Positions 1-53,805 of a DNA stretch of 64,000 bases are shown piece by piece; positions within the stretch are counted from its first letter, which is position 1, and every line of letters begins with the position of its first letter. The notes under the pieces were generated by a model. That model saw nothing but the letters and a program-made list of their open reading frames with translations. It made no database searches and was not told where the DNA came from. Source of the DNA: Varroa destructor (lineage: Eukaryota; Arthropoda; Arachnida; Mesostigmata; Varroidae). The stretch lies in the NCBI RefSeq assembly GCF_002443255.2, contig NW_019211454.1, positions 31,230,061 through 31,294,060 of the forward strand, written 5' to 3'. The position numbers and the translations under genes were made by a program.

Positions 1-195
1 AAGCTAAAAATAGTAAATGTCTAATGCGAGCGATAGTGAGATCGGGCGATTACGTTTAAAATCTAACAAATGACCTGTCCTCTAAGCGCTCTAACTGTAT
101 GACAGTAATAATATATTTTCTGAAGCTGGATTTTTTATCGTTATCGTCATTTCCCCAGTAGCAGTAAGAAGACAGTGCGAGGACGATCTTGAAAA

Positions 196-237
196 GGCCG
201 TCTGTTTATATATATATATATATGTAAATAGACGGCC
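196..237. repeat. 42-bp self-complementary hairpin with AT core
   Basis: The left arm GGCCGTCTGTTTA and the right arm TAAATAGACGGCC are complementary, with one G-T wobble, around an alternating AT core. The whole element can fold into a single stem. No ORF covers it. Confidence 0.85.
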
Positions 238-3200
238 GCTCTGTGTTGATTTAGCAGTGCAGCTGTTGAAGAGCTGTTACAGGGAAATTTCCTGTTTAAC
301 GTTCCTCTTAATTAGTACTTCTGTCCATTGGTAATACAGAAAAGCAGTTTAAATTATACGCGGCTAAATCGAATGGAATATATGTATTAAACCCATTCAT
401 GTTACGATACGTGCTGTGCAGTGAGCCTTTTCGTTGCAGCAAACATAGCACTAGATGAACGACGATCAATGAGGTGACTCATCTCCCTGCGCGAAAAAAG
501 GCCCGTGTGGGCAATGTATTCTAGGCACATGATAAAATGTACAGACATGTTTGATCCAATTTTGAGTAATAAGGGTTGTAAATGCATGTTGAGGCGTACC
601 CGCTGCATAAACGTCGAAGACTGATTTATATTACTAGCAGAATGGCTCCAGGCCTACGTGACATTGCCGACTTTTTCTCCACTCGCTTTTCAGCACCAGC
701 ATAATTTTAATGTCGGCAAGTTTATTGTAGATGGCCAAGCGAGGTCCGTTGGCCGCTCGACGTGTTAGCCTTTTCACAATACGGTCGCCGTCGAACGTTC
801 GTGTGATTATAGAATACTTTAAAAATTTGTCTTCAGTTCTAAGCGACCACATATTACAGTATCTACGTTCAGTCATATGAACGCGGAGGCTTAGTTTTAA
901 TCTTTGCGTTGGGGCCTGACGAGCCTGCAGCAGCTATTGCTGTCAGCTCCCATCGGCTCGAGTCATTCTGTGGGATGCGGCGTGAAACAGCCTGTATGCT
1001 TGTCCGACAATCTCTAGTTGCACGAACGAACGTGAGCGTACGCTTCGCTGAAGTCGGTGAGAAACTCTTCTGGATCACGGAGGCACGCGCACAGGCGACC
1101 GATAGCCGCAGCAGTTATGCACCAGTTCCATTCTATGCGGCCGGCCAATGTTCCCAGCCTATTGTCATGTCTCCGATAAGCAGCAGTAGCTGCCAACCCT
1201 ATGCCATACACTATGGGTTAATAATAATAATAATGACGATATGAAATCAACCTTGCACTATATATATATATGAAAGGCATAGGGCAGGACTGGTTTGTTT
1301 CCATCTATAGGGCCGACTAGCGGGAGACTTATCACGTGAGCTGAACGCAGCGGGCAAGCAGAGTACTCATTTGTTGATATTATAGTGAATTTCTTGTATA
1401 CCAACACCCGGCATTCTACAAAATTCCGAGCTTTTTCCAAATTTTCTACGGTGTTTGTTGAAAAGAAACGCCCAAGGCCCATCGTGACGGGATACCCCGG
1501 CAGCGGTAACAAAAAGAATGCGGTGTAGAAGCAATAGGCTCCTACTTATAGTAATAGTAATGTATGCGTGGCGTAGCTAGAAGTTAGTTGTGGCCTGGTC
1601 AATTTACACACGCTGAAAGCCCGTCGCAGACCAGCGGACGTTTCGGCATGCCATCGTCATGATAAACAGCTCGACGGGTGTTTTAATCTCTGTATATTGC
1701 AACCATGCGCAATAGGTAAGGTTGCAACAATGGAACCACAAAAACTGTACAAAAAAAACGAAAGCACGATGCGTTCACCATATTTTCGATAGCGAGTTCA
1801 GCATTCAGAGGAAACAGTGAATCAGATCTAAATGTCCGTTAGGTCAAAAGGTTCTACCATGTGAGGTCCGCTTATTAAAAGGAAGTTGTCGCTGAGGGTT
1901 GATTAAAAGAGTCAATTTTTTAGTGGGGTCGACAGCAGGCTCTCGAAGTCTCCACCCTGATTCCGAATTATGGGTGCTCTCCTTTCGGGGAGGAATCGTG
2001 AGGGTTTTTAACCCCGCTATGAGTCATGGAGCAGTCGCCGTGCACAACGGCTAGCCTCGGCATCTGCGGCGGAAATCGAAATGCATAGCGGCAGCTGTTT
2101 CTATCCTGGTGCATTATTTGGCCATTAGTTCGATCTTAAATCTATCTAATGGAAGACAGTCACAGGGGTCTTAGAAAAGACAATAGTGGTTATTATTATG
2201 CAATGGCTCCATCAAGCCAGGCGACTAACGGTAAGCTTTATTACGCTTTTTTTTTAAACCAATCTCAATAACAAATAGCATGTGATGCACTGAACTAGCC
2301 AAAATCACAGTAAATTCGCATTTTGAATGCCACTTCAGACCCATACTCCTTTTAATTGTCGAAACTACCAGATTGATAAAGTGATTTTAGAGCAGAACGG
2401 ACCTTTGGCAAAACGTTTTGTCCTTTACGCATTTTGAGAAGGTCTGGAAATGGAAACATTGATCGATACAGCTTTAAGGCACCTCGGTAGTTAGTATAAC
2501 AACCATGTTGTTTCACAGCTAAAAAATAGAAAAATAGAACAGAATAGTAAAATTCATATGGTATCCAGCTCGCCAAATGGTGTCAGCGTACTAATAATAT
2601 CTAATCGTTTTTGACGCTGATTTCTATATATTAGAGTGCTTTCTCTATCACCATCTTTACGGTCATTTCCGCTAGCTTGGTTGTCCCAGCAGCGCACGTA
2701 AACAAACGTACGCCGCTGGAGTGCGCCAGTAAAAAGGCGGGCAACAATACTAGGATCCAATGCCTGACATAAAATTGTAACAAAGTACACTCAGCTTAAA
2801 TGTATTTTGTAATCCGCCAGAAAATCATGCCTTCTTCAATTGCTCTGTGAAGCACTTTCCCTTCTCAATTATATAGTACAATGCGGTGTAGTTACCAAAC
2901 AGTTGTGAAATTCGATGAGACATTGTATTACGGCGCCAATCGCACTCTTAGAATATTTATTGACCCAGGTAGAAGACCTACCGCCTCAGGTGTTAAAAAA
3001 TGAATGTTTTTCAAATAGTCAATGTTACGTAAATTTGAAGTGGGCACTGCAGGAGGAACTGCAAACATGGATGGATAGATGGCAAAATGACACGTGCTAA
3101 TATAAAGGTCAAATTATCTTAAAAAAATAGAGCCTGATATCCTATTAATTTTACCCTCTCTGCTTGAATTACACCTAACTGTCGTTTACAATGATTCAAA

Positions 3201-3575
3201 ACGTATGTTCGCTTCTATTAAATTTAATTCTACAAGACTGCATTGTTTTATGTAGGTTCGGCAGGATTAGCATTGAAGGTCCTGCGGTCGTATGCTCTCG
3301 CCAATCTAGGCCATCACGCTAAAATATAACTGCTGTGTATTCAGGTATGTGCCTAGCGCAAACCAAAACTTCGATGCTGGAAAGAAGTACAAACACTTTT
3401 TAGCTTTTCTTAAGATTAGAAGGTCAATATATGATATGGCGAAATTAGCAATAAAACTTTATCAGGAGAAAGGTAATTAAAAAATCTTGAGTCATCACAT
3501 CAGATAACCATATCAGTAATTACATTATTAACTATATGATGAAGAGCTACATGAGTAGTTCTTACGCGCACACTA

Positions 3576-3605
3576 CACCGCAGGAGATAGTAATCTCCTG
3601 CGGTG
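3576..3605. repeat. Perfect 13-bp inverted repeat, AGTA loop
   Basis: The arms CACCGCAGGAGAT and ATCTCCTGCGGTG flank a four-base AGTA loop. It is GC-rich relative to its surroundings. No T tract follows and no gene end is nearby, so it is not assigned a terminator role. Confidence 0.85.
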
Positions 3606-4601
3606 CGCCGCAACTTATACGGCACGGGATTTCTGCCACGATGAAAAATATTTTTTTCTATTTCTTTCGGCTTTCCACTTCATGTCTCGTAAACATTCAT
3701 CGACTTCGGCGCGTATTGCAGTTTTCCGTCTTTATACGAACAGAACACATATCGATTTACAGAAGATTCGTTACTTCCTCGGTTCGATTTAATGGCGGGG
3801 CCTGTTGCCGCCGATAGGCAGTAAACGATAAGCGAGCCCAAGCGCGATCATTGGAAACAACCGCAACGTCCGAGTTCACCATTCGATCGATCGCTATCTA
3901 TAAATACCGTCACTGGGGCATCGAAGAGATGCCGTCGGAAAACGCGACAAGCTGCTTTGTTTCTACTGGCGGTTGTTTTTTCAGAAAATTTGACGAAATG
4001 CTCCGTTCCGATGTGCCGCAAACGTCAGAAGTGGAAGCATAAGACTGAAGTGGAGAAGGAACAGCAGTTTTGGCATACGCCAATGTCCGACACTTGCCAT
4101 TACGTTCTAGATACGCCATCAGTGTATTAGACCCGCGCAAAAGTCGTTTTTCCTTAGAGAAAACGCTTGGCGCCTTCCTTTGTTCATGCTCAACTCCCAC
4201 GATTTGCCTGTGGCCGCTTGTTTCCTGCTATAGCGTTAAAGCACACATCTTCACTTGAATGTCTATCTCGATATATATATATTTATATATGTAAAAGCAT
4301 CGGACGCCTGATAATAGTATAACTTTTTTTCAGTTAGCCATATGGTCACGATGTGTTCATTTAAAGAAATTTTGACGCGTGGTCGTGTACCTACGGGCAT
4401 GCAGGGTTGTGACAGAAAAGGATTCTTCACTTTTCTCGAAAAGTATCGATGTTGAGTACCGAATTGTGCCATAACCGTCTATGTAAAACCGCTACACAGG
4501 AAATTTGTATAGGGATGGTTCTTACGAGGAAACCTGTTCGCGTATCGTTTGCCCAAACCTAGACCTAAACAGAAGAGCAAAATTAGTTCGAATTTGGAGC
4601 G

Positions 4602-4638
4602 TATATATAAGGCTTGCTCGCTTGGACAGGGCCATCAG
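4602..4638 (+). promoter_or_regulatory. Candidate core promoter (TATA plus initiator-like TCAG)
   Basis: TATATATAAGG at 4602-4612 is followed by TCAGCT, with the A at 4637, about 33 bases downstream of the TATA core. Arthropod initiators are TCAGTY-like, so the match is near but not perfect. It sits 2.4 kb upstream of the main start and points the right way to drive an untranslated first exon. TATA-like strings are common in AT-rich DNA. Confidence 0.2.
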
Positions 4639-5473
4639 CTCTCTCAATTAGACCCGAAATAAGAAAAAAAGTAAAATTTAATTTTAATCTCATTAGTAGA
4701 TAAAGTTAAATCGTATCGTCTTAAAAAAATTTCTTAAAATACATAGAGCATGAAAGCGAGTTAGCATGGTGGAAACAATTACGGCAATCCAAACTTAATT
4801 GTACTCGCATGAGTACATGGAACAAAGCTTAGATATTTAGAACTGTTTAAACTTCAACGAGTTTAACATAATGAGAAAGAAACTTCCTTTAATACAACAG
4901 ACAAGCACTGAAAAGAAACTTATTTATCTATAATGATTTATAGTAATCTGTAATAACTTACAATAATTCATTTGGCGTGTACGTGCGTTTCAGAATAAAC
5001 GTTTCATGGTGTATTATTCCGGCAGTGCCTAACACGCCCTGCTAGAAAGTAACTACAAATTACAGAATCATAGCACTAACGATAATAATGAAAAACAGCG
5101 GGAAATCAATTTGAGATCTAGCCCTATTGCATTGTCGTACAATGTTGATACCATCAGCGATATCCGTCTATGCGCCCTATACCATAGTTGTTCTCTGCAT
5201 ATTGCGGTAGCCAGTTTATTTAAGGGTCTATTTTCTGTATTCTATACATTGATTTAGGTGCCGTAGGATAGAAAAATGAATAAATGACGAAAATAAAAAT
5301 TCAGGACGAAAAGGGATACATCAAATGATATCATACGGGAATCACATCAATGGTAGATAGATATTCTGGGCAGCATCTGCACGCACCCATCAAAGCTTTA
5401 CTGGGCATATAAAGCGGACGTGTCATCTTTTGGAACTGTCAAGAAACCTAAACCTATTAGGAGCATGATTAGG

Positions 5474-5511
<38 letters not shown>

Positions 5512-6975
5512 AGTAAAATTGACAACTCCTACCAGAGAGGCGCACATTTAGTTTTTGTTAAATTCGAGTGATTTAAAAAAAAGAAAGAAAGAAGCGCCTA
5601 TCATCAAAGTATGGCCTTTTCTAATTCAGATTTACGTTTTCTTACTACCTTAGCTTACTAAACTTTTCACGTTGGTGTCAATGGCTGTTGACCGACATGT
5701 TATGCACGTATGTCAATATTTGCGTCTATGGCAGAGCAAGCAATTACATTCAAGCCAGGCCAGAAGCAACAGAAGTTTCTTTCTAACCCTTTTGCGCCTC
5801 ATAATAATCGATTTATTTCGAACAGCCGCGTAATCAAAGTAAAAACTCCACTATCGAGAAATGCTAATTCGGATAGTCATATATAACGCGCCCAATGGAT
5901 TCTTTAGGCATCAAAGTCTAGTTTTTCGTGCTGGGTTGTGAGCGTCATTGGATTAGCCAGAAAGGTCGTAATTTTTTCGACCTCTTTGTTCTTCTGGTTA
6001 TATATGATACATTTAGCATGGTTCTCGTACTTTGTGCGTACGTGTGGAGAGGCTGGTCCAGAAGACCCCAACAGTGGCAAACGCTTGCTGTGTACGCCCA
6101 GCAAAAGGTGACCGGTGGTAATGACTCGGCCCTGTTACATTAAGGTGGTCCAGTATACTTATTTATTTAGAGCCCAGAATAAACAGCCGACCCTTTTTAT
6201 TCAGGTTATTTATACAGTTTGCCTTTTTTATTTCGAAGAAAGTTTTCTGAGAATAGCTTTGAAAGCCTTGACACTTGTATATCCAGCAACTGATATGAGC
6301 AGGGTCATAAATCCGCTTATCGATGGTTTGTTGCAATGAAACCTCGATTTGAATCATAGCTAGGTTCTTCACGTACAAATGCCTAGGTACCAAAAAGAAC
6401 GAAGATATAATAACGTTTTATATAATGGAGTCTATTACTACCGACTATTGATAGTGAAAGAAAGTCCGTCATAGATATACCCAAATGCCTGGCCAACGAT
6501 ACTGAATGATGTGTAAAATACCAAGACTCGTTAAATTACAGTTTTATAGTACACCATTTAAATAAAATTTATGTTCAGACCATTTAGTCAACAGTGTTTC
6601 TTACGCAATGTGAATAAGATTTTTTAGAGCATATCTAAAATAAACATTTTTTATTTTTACGATATTCCAGGATTTACCGAGTTATGGCCTCACCTAGAGC
6701 AATTGGCTAAGAGGGAGCGACTGTAGAGTCAACAGAACGGTCAGCTTTTGTGATCAGATCGGAATAGTCCATGTGACCAATATGAATACAGATGAGCACA
6801 GTATAAGCTGAAATAGATGTCAAATTGGCTAGGAAGCTCGTCTATTGCGAAATTATCAGTTGAGGTCATACAAAAAGTGGGTTGAAATATCGGACGAAAT
6901 GCAGACGCACATCACTGCAACCTTAATATACGCGCTATGTACATAATATTCGTTTTGTCCGTTGATTCCTTTCAG
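4639..6975. other. Region just upstream of the leader exon, no recognised gene
   Basis: It holds only short random-looking ORFs, an (AT)n microsatellite at 5477-5519 and A-rich tracts. If the candidate promoter at 4.6 kb is real, most of this would be a 5' UTR intron ending at the acceptor at 6975. Confidence 0.45.
5477..5519. repeat. (AT)n microsatellite, about 21 copies
   Basis: Uninterrupted alternating AT for 43 bases. Confidence 0.95.
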
Positions 6976-7014
6976 AATGTCCTGACTAGTTAAATCGTTG
7001 GGTGTGAGGAGAAA
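6976..7014 (+). other. 5' untranslated leader of the first coding exon, with upstream splice acceptor
   Basis: The sequence GATTCCTTTCAG ends at 6975 and is a good 3' splice site. An in-frame TAA at 6991-6993 lies between it and the ATG at 7015, so translation cannot start further upstream in this frame. This implies at least one noncoding first exon upstream. The first ATG of this leader (6977) opens a two-codon ORF, ATG TCC TGA, ending at 6985, about 30 bases before the main start. Confidence 0.6.
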
Positions 7015-48032
<41,018 letters not shown>

Positions 48033-49470
48033 CTGAATCTATTATCATTAACGCACAATACGGATTGGTCAGTTCAATTGCCCAATCCAATCACTGATAG
48101 ATATATATACGTATTCTTATTTAGACGGTCTTTATATCTGTAGACATCGATGACCGGCGTGCCGATTGTTTGCAGAAGAGGTGTAGTGTTCGTATTATGT
48201 ATCCCGTCAATCAGTACATATTTATTGTGTGTCAACGCGCATTTCGTGTATCCACATATGAAACATATGCTGTGTATGCCTCTCTTCGCGTTGTGCCATA
48301 ATGCTTCCATTTTGCTATCGTATTATACAGTGAAAATCTATTAGCATTTTGCCCTCTTTTTTTTTCTTACTCGAATTGTAAAAACAGCCTTTTCACAGTA
48401 ATACTTTCTCGTTCGGAAACATGTGCTACTTTTCCTTCTGGAAAAGCTGCACCATGAGCTCTAACCACATAATTCACTCAAGTACCCGTTAACGATCAGT
48501 GATACAGAACAGGGCGTCGCCAGGGAGCACTAATTGAATTTCTGCTACGGAGCTCAATAAGGAATCCTGCGATGCGCATCACCGGGGTCTCTTTTGACTT
48601 GTTTCGACGATTGTGAAACATAGATACTCTACGAGAGTAGTTGAATAGCTGCACATGTAATTAATGGGTTATAGGCTTGTGAGTGGCTGGAAGACAGCAG
48701 CTTGCGGCTAGCTGAATCCGTTCGTCGTTGGCTAAAACGACGGACTGGCATTCGTCTGTCCAGCATGTATTTCGACATCGGTCCTGTGAGGCGCTCAAAA
48801 GGCAGACATTTTCTTTACTTCATCTAATGGCTCTGAGGTGAGAATTTTCGATTTAGCTAAATTTGCTGAGGTCACACCGCGTCTCACCTATGCCATTTCA
48901 GTCACGTCAAGCGCTCCTCTAATGTACCTAAGTAACCTACAGTATTTTTCTACTTCCGAGCCAGTGTGCATTTATCTAGCACTGTAACCCACGGCTAAAT
49001 GTATGCGTGCTATTTTGCAACCATATATATATATATATATATTGTTTATGGATTAGTGCAGCAATCGGCCCGGCATAAATACCAATAATAGTATTAAATA
49101 AATTAGTTCGTGTTGGTATAATTCAAATAAGAAAGAAGCAATTACGTTTACGCAAGTGCCAAACACTCTGGATCCGCGAACGGCAACTAAAAAAAAAAAA
49201 AAAACAATTTGACGTTTGCGATAATAAAAAAACGACGATAAATAATGGTGCGATGTAAAGATATGTACATATGAAACAACACTGTACATCTCAACAGCCA
49301 CCAACAAACGAATGTACAAATCAGCTATCCTAATAATAATGCTTAATGTACAAATTGTATTCTAAATATTATATATTGCGCAGAGGACGTACGAACGCTG
49401 TAAGCAAAACAGATAATAAGAGAAAAAAAAGTATGGAAATATTCGAATAAAAATTAAAATATTAAACATA
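48033..49470 (+). other. Probable 3' UTR of the USP53/54 gene
   Basis: No coding signal follows the TAA. The first AATAAA hexamers I find are at 49097-49102 and 49446-49451, giving a UTR of about 1.1 or 1.45 kb. It includes U-rich stretches (about 48355-48366), an (AT)n run at 49023-49042 and an internal A16 tract at 49189-49204, which could cause false priming in oligo-dT libraries. Confidence 0.5.
49023..49042. repeat. (AT)10 microsatellite in probable 3' UTR
   Basis: Alternating AT for 20 bases, within the presumed 3' UTR of the USP gene. Confidence 0.93.
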
Positions 49471-50632
49471 CAATTGTGCGATAACCCTCATTTACGGCTA
49501 AAAAAAACTACTAATCACAGTTAAAACTATTATTAAACCTTCTATCGTTATTCATCAAGCGTAAACGGAAGCTTCTTCGTCTGAAATACCATTGTTGTAT
49601 TGTTGAACGAATGTACCTTTGTTACTAAAGGAGAGGACGATATGACCACGCGTACATTCAATTTTCCAAAGGGGCAATAATAGTGAGAACAAGACATTGA
49701 CGTCTCAAGCTGTGTTAAGTACGCCCACCTGCCATAGGGGCCAAAAAGCTACTAATTCTGTTTTTAGATACGTCCTGCAGAATGACAGGTAAGTATCAAC
49801 TCAGACGTCTTAAGCGCCGAAGGCAAGACTGAGCTCAAAATTTTCGGGGCAGCGAGCTTGAACAAAATCGGTTATCTCAGACAATGAAAGCCCTCGTCGG
49901 CCTGATTGCATCCATGGGTGTTCGATCGAACAGTAAAATTGTTTTTTGCGCCACACTAACTTATTTACGGCTGCTCGTGGACAGCAGCATTCGATTCTAT
50001 TATACCTAGATGATTTGAGCGTTTTTCTCCCAAAGTTAAGGCCCTTCGGCGAAACATCCTTTGACGATTTCCGTATCAACGCAGGAACGGACCGCAATTT
50101 GTGGTGCGATGATTTTCTGTCTGTCAAAGGTTAACTGTCGCAATACAGGCCGAAGAGCACCAGCGCAACCAAATAAGAGAGTTTCTCCAAGAGGCAAATC
50201 ACTTTTGGCATGACCTATCCACACTTTGATATCCGGAATCAGCGTTGATCGGCAGGCATCACCCCGAACTATGTGTTACCAGATAATCGTGGTGAGCTTT
50301 CGTAGCGAACGCTAGAACATGTAACTACTACTTGCCAGCGTTCCTTCGTTCATTTGGTTCAAATGCGGGCCAGGAAAGGCAATGCAAAACGGAAAGGGCG
50401 GGAGCTAGGACCCACGACGTGGTCTTCTGTGCTCGTCGCAGGAGGCAAAGCTTCACTTACAATGTCGTGATAGGCCTCGATAATGTTCATGTAAACTGCC
50501 GGTAAGATTAGCGATTATGTGAAAGGCGAATTTACATTAGAAGTATTTAAATGGACCGCACACAATGTTGTTAGGTGAGTAAACTCCTCTGCAGAGATAT
50601 ATCATTCTTCTCTGTTTTCATTTGTGACTCAG
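49471..50632. other. Intergenic stretch after the USP gene
   Basis: No gene recognised. The GC-richer patch 49810-50130 holds overlapping ORFs on both strands: minus-strand GRRGLSLSEITDFVQARCPEN and plus-strand SILLYLDDLSVF. Each looks faintly like a known motif, but neither has supporting flanking domain sequence. Confidence 0.45.
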
Positions 50633-50675
50633 AGTAAACTTCAAGCTTCTTTTAGAGACAGAAGAACCGAGTCAG

Positions 50676-50779
50676 ATGAATTCAGACACGCGACACGATC
50701 TTTTGTTGCTGCTGCTGCTGTTTCTGTTATTCGGTTATGCCAGCCCTGTCGATCAAGCTCAATCTACCAAGACGTCCAG
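50676..50779 (+). CDS. Candidate first coding exon of a small secreted-protein gene
   Basis: The 34 complete codons read MNSDTRHD, then an eight-to-ten-residue Leu/Phe core, then FGYASPVDQAQSTKTS. This is a textbook signal peptide with likely cleavage after GYA. The exon ends CCAG/GTGAGT, a near-perfect donor, leaving two bases (AG) for the next exon (phase 2). Possible acceptors lie just upstream (TGTGACTCAG at 50632 or GCTTCTTTTAG at 50655), so an untranslated exon may precede it. Part of the leucine core is a (CTG)n run, so chance remains possible. No family recognised. Confidence 0.4.
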
Positions 50780-53547
50780 GTGAGTCCGCCGTCGTAACTG
50801 ACCAGCGCCGATTAATACCACCTTCCACCGCCGAAGACATTCTTGGCAAAGAATTGGAAATAGATAGATAATGCTAGCCGCAACCGACGTGCTGCACGCT
50901 GATGCCGCCCGGCCTTCCTGTGCGCGGTGTCGGTACGCCCCGTGATAAATCGCGTTGTCGAACACTGCACGCCGCTATTTAATACACTGCTACAACATTT
51001 GGCTGAACTGGATGTTGTTACCTACTGCAATTATATCAGCACAGATGAGTAAATTCAACAAATATCGAACATAACAATTTATCTCTCAATGTGCGCTGAT
51101 ATCATTAAAAAAAAAGATCCGGTATTTCTCTGTACAAGCTCTATTTCAAATTGGTTCACAACAGAGCTTACATACTGCATATATAACAGAACAATATGTT
51201 ATGAAACGTTAAACATTACAAGGCTAAAAAGCGCCGTATTCCGACCATGGCGATAGAACTGTTGAGCGAACTACTATATATAGTACGAAACGTAATACGG
51301 AATTAAAAATGTTATCTTAGGGTAAATGTATTGAATAGCAAATGTGAAATTTCTTTTTCCAATATCTAGCTACACGGCACGTACTGTCGAACGATGCGTA
51401 ATGCGCCGTGTTTCATTAACACGTTATTTGTGCGCTAGTATTTCTGATCCGAGAGGTAATATAATTAGCTTACAAATCAACGAAATGCTTCCTCGGCTAA
51501 ACTCATGAGCAAAGTTATTTAGCTTCTTTGTATTCATTTGTAGTAGGTACAAAAGGCATTCAGCAATGAAGGAAACCGCGTACCGTGTGTGTTAATTTGA
51601 TTACTGAACCAGATGGATCAATTCAGGCTGTCAACGTAAAATTCTGCTCAGCATAGGCCATTACAAATACTCCGGAACAACAACAAGCAGATGCCTCATA
51701 CCAAAGCAAACGCGCCCCAAGCGAAATCTGTGATATATCGATCATTCACTAACCCGTCCATCCCAAATAATCATTTGAAAATTAGTCGCAGCGTCATCGA
51801 TGTTATAATACAAAAAGAGCCCCATCTGTTTCATCTGAATTCAGGTCTGCTGAAAGCTATGGTTTATTTAAAGATGGGCTACTCGCAGCCCGGGGTAATT
51901 GAGTTTTTTTTTCTTTAATAACAATCGGTCAGATTAATTTATTTCGCTCGTAGTCGTCGAGTACTTTATATAGTAAAGGGCAGCAGCACAGTGTTCTAAT
52001 ATCAGAACGAGCATATAGAACCATTCAAAACGCTTTGTGCCATATGGAACCTCAAATTATTTGAAAATTCACCCGGTTAAACATTAACGGAAATCATGTG
52101 TAGCAATGACAAGTTTGTGAGGCAAAAAAACATTTTCCAGAAAAAAACATTCGTATCGAAATCCTAACGATTTGAGTTGTAGAGGTATTACGAGCTTTTT
52201 TTAACATAAATGTACATTTATTTATGCGGAGCCTTATCAATCTGGTTAATATAATTAAGAATAGTATACTAAAGAGCAACTATACCACCTTGCGGATAAT
52301 CTGTGCTAGCGGATCTCGATGATGGAGTGCTCAAACGAGTTGACGCACAATATCTCATCATTCGTTTACCACATCATGTCTTAGCGTTCGTTTTGTTTGT
52401 CAAGGGCATATCGAAAAGCCATCAGTGGTTAGATGGAAGGTTGCCACCGTTATCTGGTTTGCGGAAGCTCAACTTGTATCTGAAGCACATTCTCCATGCT
52501 TAGTTATCCGTAAGTACGGGATGCAGCAGATATAGTATAGTCAAGAACCATATGTAAGCGACTTTTATATTCAGGACCATGCTCGGAAGTCGTGTATCTG
52601 GATGTTAAAAAGACGGGCCCGAACTGCCGCTTTTGATTGACTACGCAGAGGAGAACTATGGAATAGCTCCATCAAGGCAGTAGTCGTGACAGAGCACGGA
52701 TTTTCGCTGTTATCAAGACAGCATTATGTGCAAGGTACATAAGGGGTGCTACCTGAATTACTAGTTATTCAAAACAGTTGAGAAGTATAACTAAAGCTGT
52801 TAAAAATTGATGGGCTTCTATTTTGACTGGTGCATTACGCGGCTCGGAGTGTACGAATAAATTAGACAAACGCCGAGGTAAGGGCTTCTAGCCATCTGAG
52901 AAAACCTCAATTCGAATTCGGACAAAGCAGAACCTAAAATTGCCTCGGTCTATTGTTAAGCAATTTCTCAAATACGTAGGCCACAGTCAACGTTAACACA
53001 TATAACGACAGACATAAACATCTATGCAGGGCATTTCTGAGTAGAATAAGTGATACAGGTTTTGCAAGATCAAAGTCTATATAACATTTCTTAGAGCTTA
53101 GAAAAGTGTATTATTAATATTCTTTTTTTTTTTTTTAAATTCTTCTACTAAGACAAACTATTCTACTAAGAAGTTGCGCAAGTCAAGCAAAAGTTAATTT
53201 GTCAAGACAACTCCAACAATCTACCGAAGCTGAAGTGTGCCCTACAAATACCCATGTTTGTCAACTATCTGATATTGTCTCATCTTACCTTTCCATGTTG
53301 GAAATTGTTTGTATTGTAGAACACGATATTATTGTGGCCAGAGCAGTTATTGGTAAAATTAGACTAGTTTGAATTACGCCAGTATGTGGGGCATGTGGTA
53401 GAATGTCTTTTTGGAATGTAATAAGAATCAAATATAGGGGCATTCCTATTTTCGTCATCTGCTACTGGCGGGCGTGATTATTGCGTTAAAGTCTTTCTTT
53501 CTTTCTTTCTAAAATTGGAATGGATGCTAAGGTTTCTGTATTGCTAG
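50780..53547. other. Stretch between the candidate secreted-protein exons
   Basis: AT-rich DNA with short ORFs only; it would be an intron of about 2.8 kb if the small gene is real. A (TCTT)n run lies at 53492-53510, close before candidate acceptor A. Confidence 0.4.
53492..53510. repeat. (TCTT)n short tandem repeat
   Basis: About four and a half TCTT units. As a pyrimidine tract it lies about 35 bases upstream of a candidate acceptor. Confidence 0.9.
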
Positions 53548-53701
53548 GACAGAGGACTCTGTCAACTGCTACTCTCAGCTAGTGGATTTAAACGAGAAAA
53601 GTAATTTTGGGCTTCAAAGAGGGAGAAAATTGTCAACGGAGGAGCCCTCGTTGGAATCCTATTCACCAGAAACGACAAGGGAAAAGAAGCTGCCGAAATA
53701 A
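53548..53701 (+). CDS. Candidate terminal exon A of the secreted-protein gene
   Basis: Acceptor TTTCTGTATTGCTAG ends at 53547. Its first base G completes the AG left by the 50676-50779 exon to Arg, after which 50 codons run TEDSVNCYSQLVDLNEKSNF to REKKLPK and TAA at 53699. The translation is hydrophilic, with one Cys and an RGRK basic site. Joined, the product would be about 85 residues. The purine-rich strand also gives a protein-like overlapping frame (KIVNGGALVGILF, to TAA at about 53723), so the choice is unsure. Confidence 0.22.
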
Positions 53702-53805
53702 TTGAATACTACTATGCAGCTTAAAGCAACTGATCTATTGGATTGAACACTAAATGGCCTCTCCATTGTCGTGGAGTTGTCTCGATTCAACGCCGTTCTA
53801 CTCAG

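Larger units (their letters stand above)
1..4600. other. Upstream region, no recognised gene
   Basis: Only short overlapping ORFs occur on both strands. Two GC-richer patches (about 900-1210 and 3550-4260) have several overlapping open frames, none with a domain I recognise. Structured elements are listed separately: the hairpins at 196-237 and 3576-3605. A first untranslated exon of the USP gene may lie here but cannot be fixed from sequence alone. Confidence 0.5.

Noticed and set aside
2203..2231. ATG plus nine codons ending at GTAAGC, a possible first coding exon
   Set aside because: Joining it to the acceptor at 6975 runs into a stop within five codons. No other partner exon was found.
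49810..50134. YLDD-containing plus-strand ORF and forkhead-like minus-strand ORF
   Set aside because: The two readings overlap, each rests on one short motif, and no flanking domain sequence supports either.
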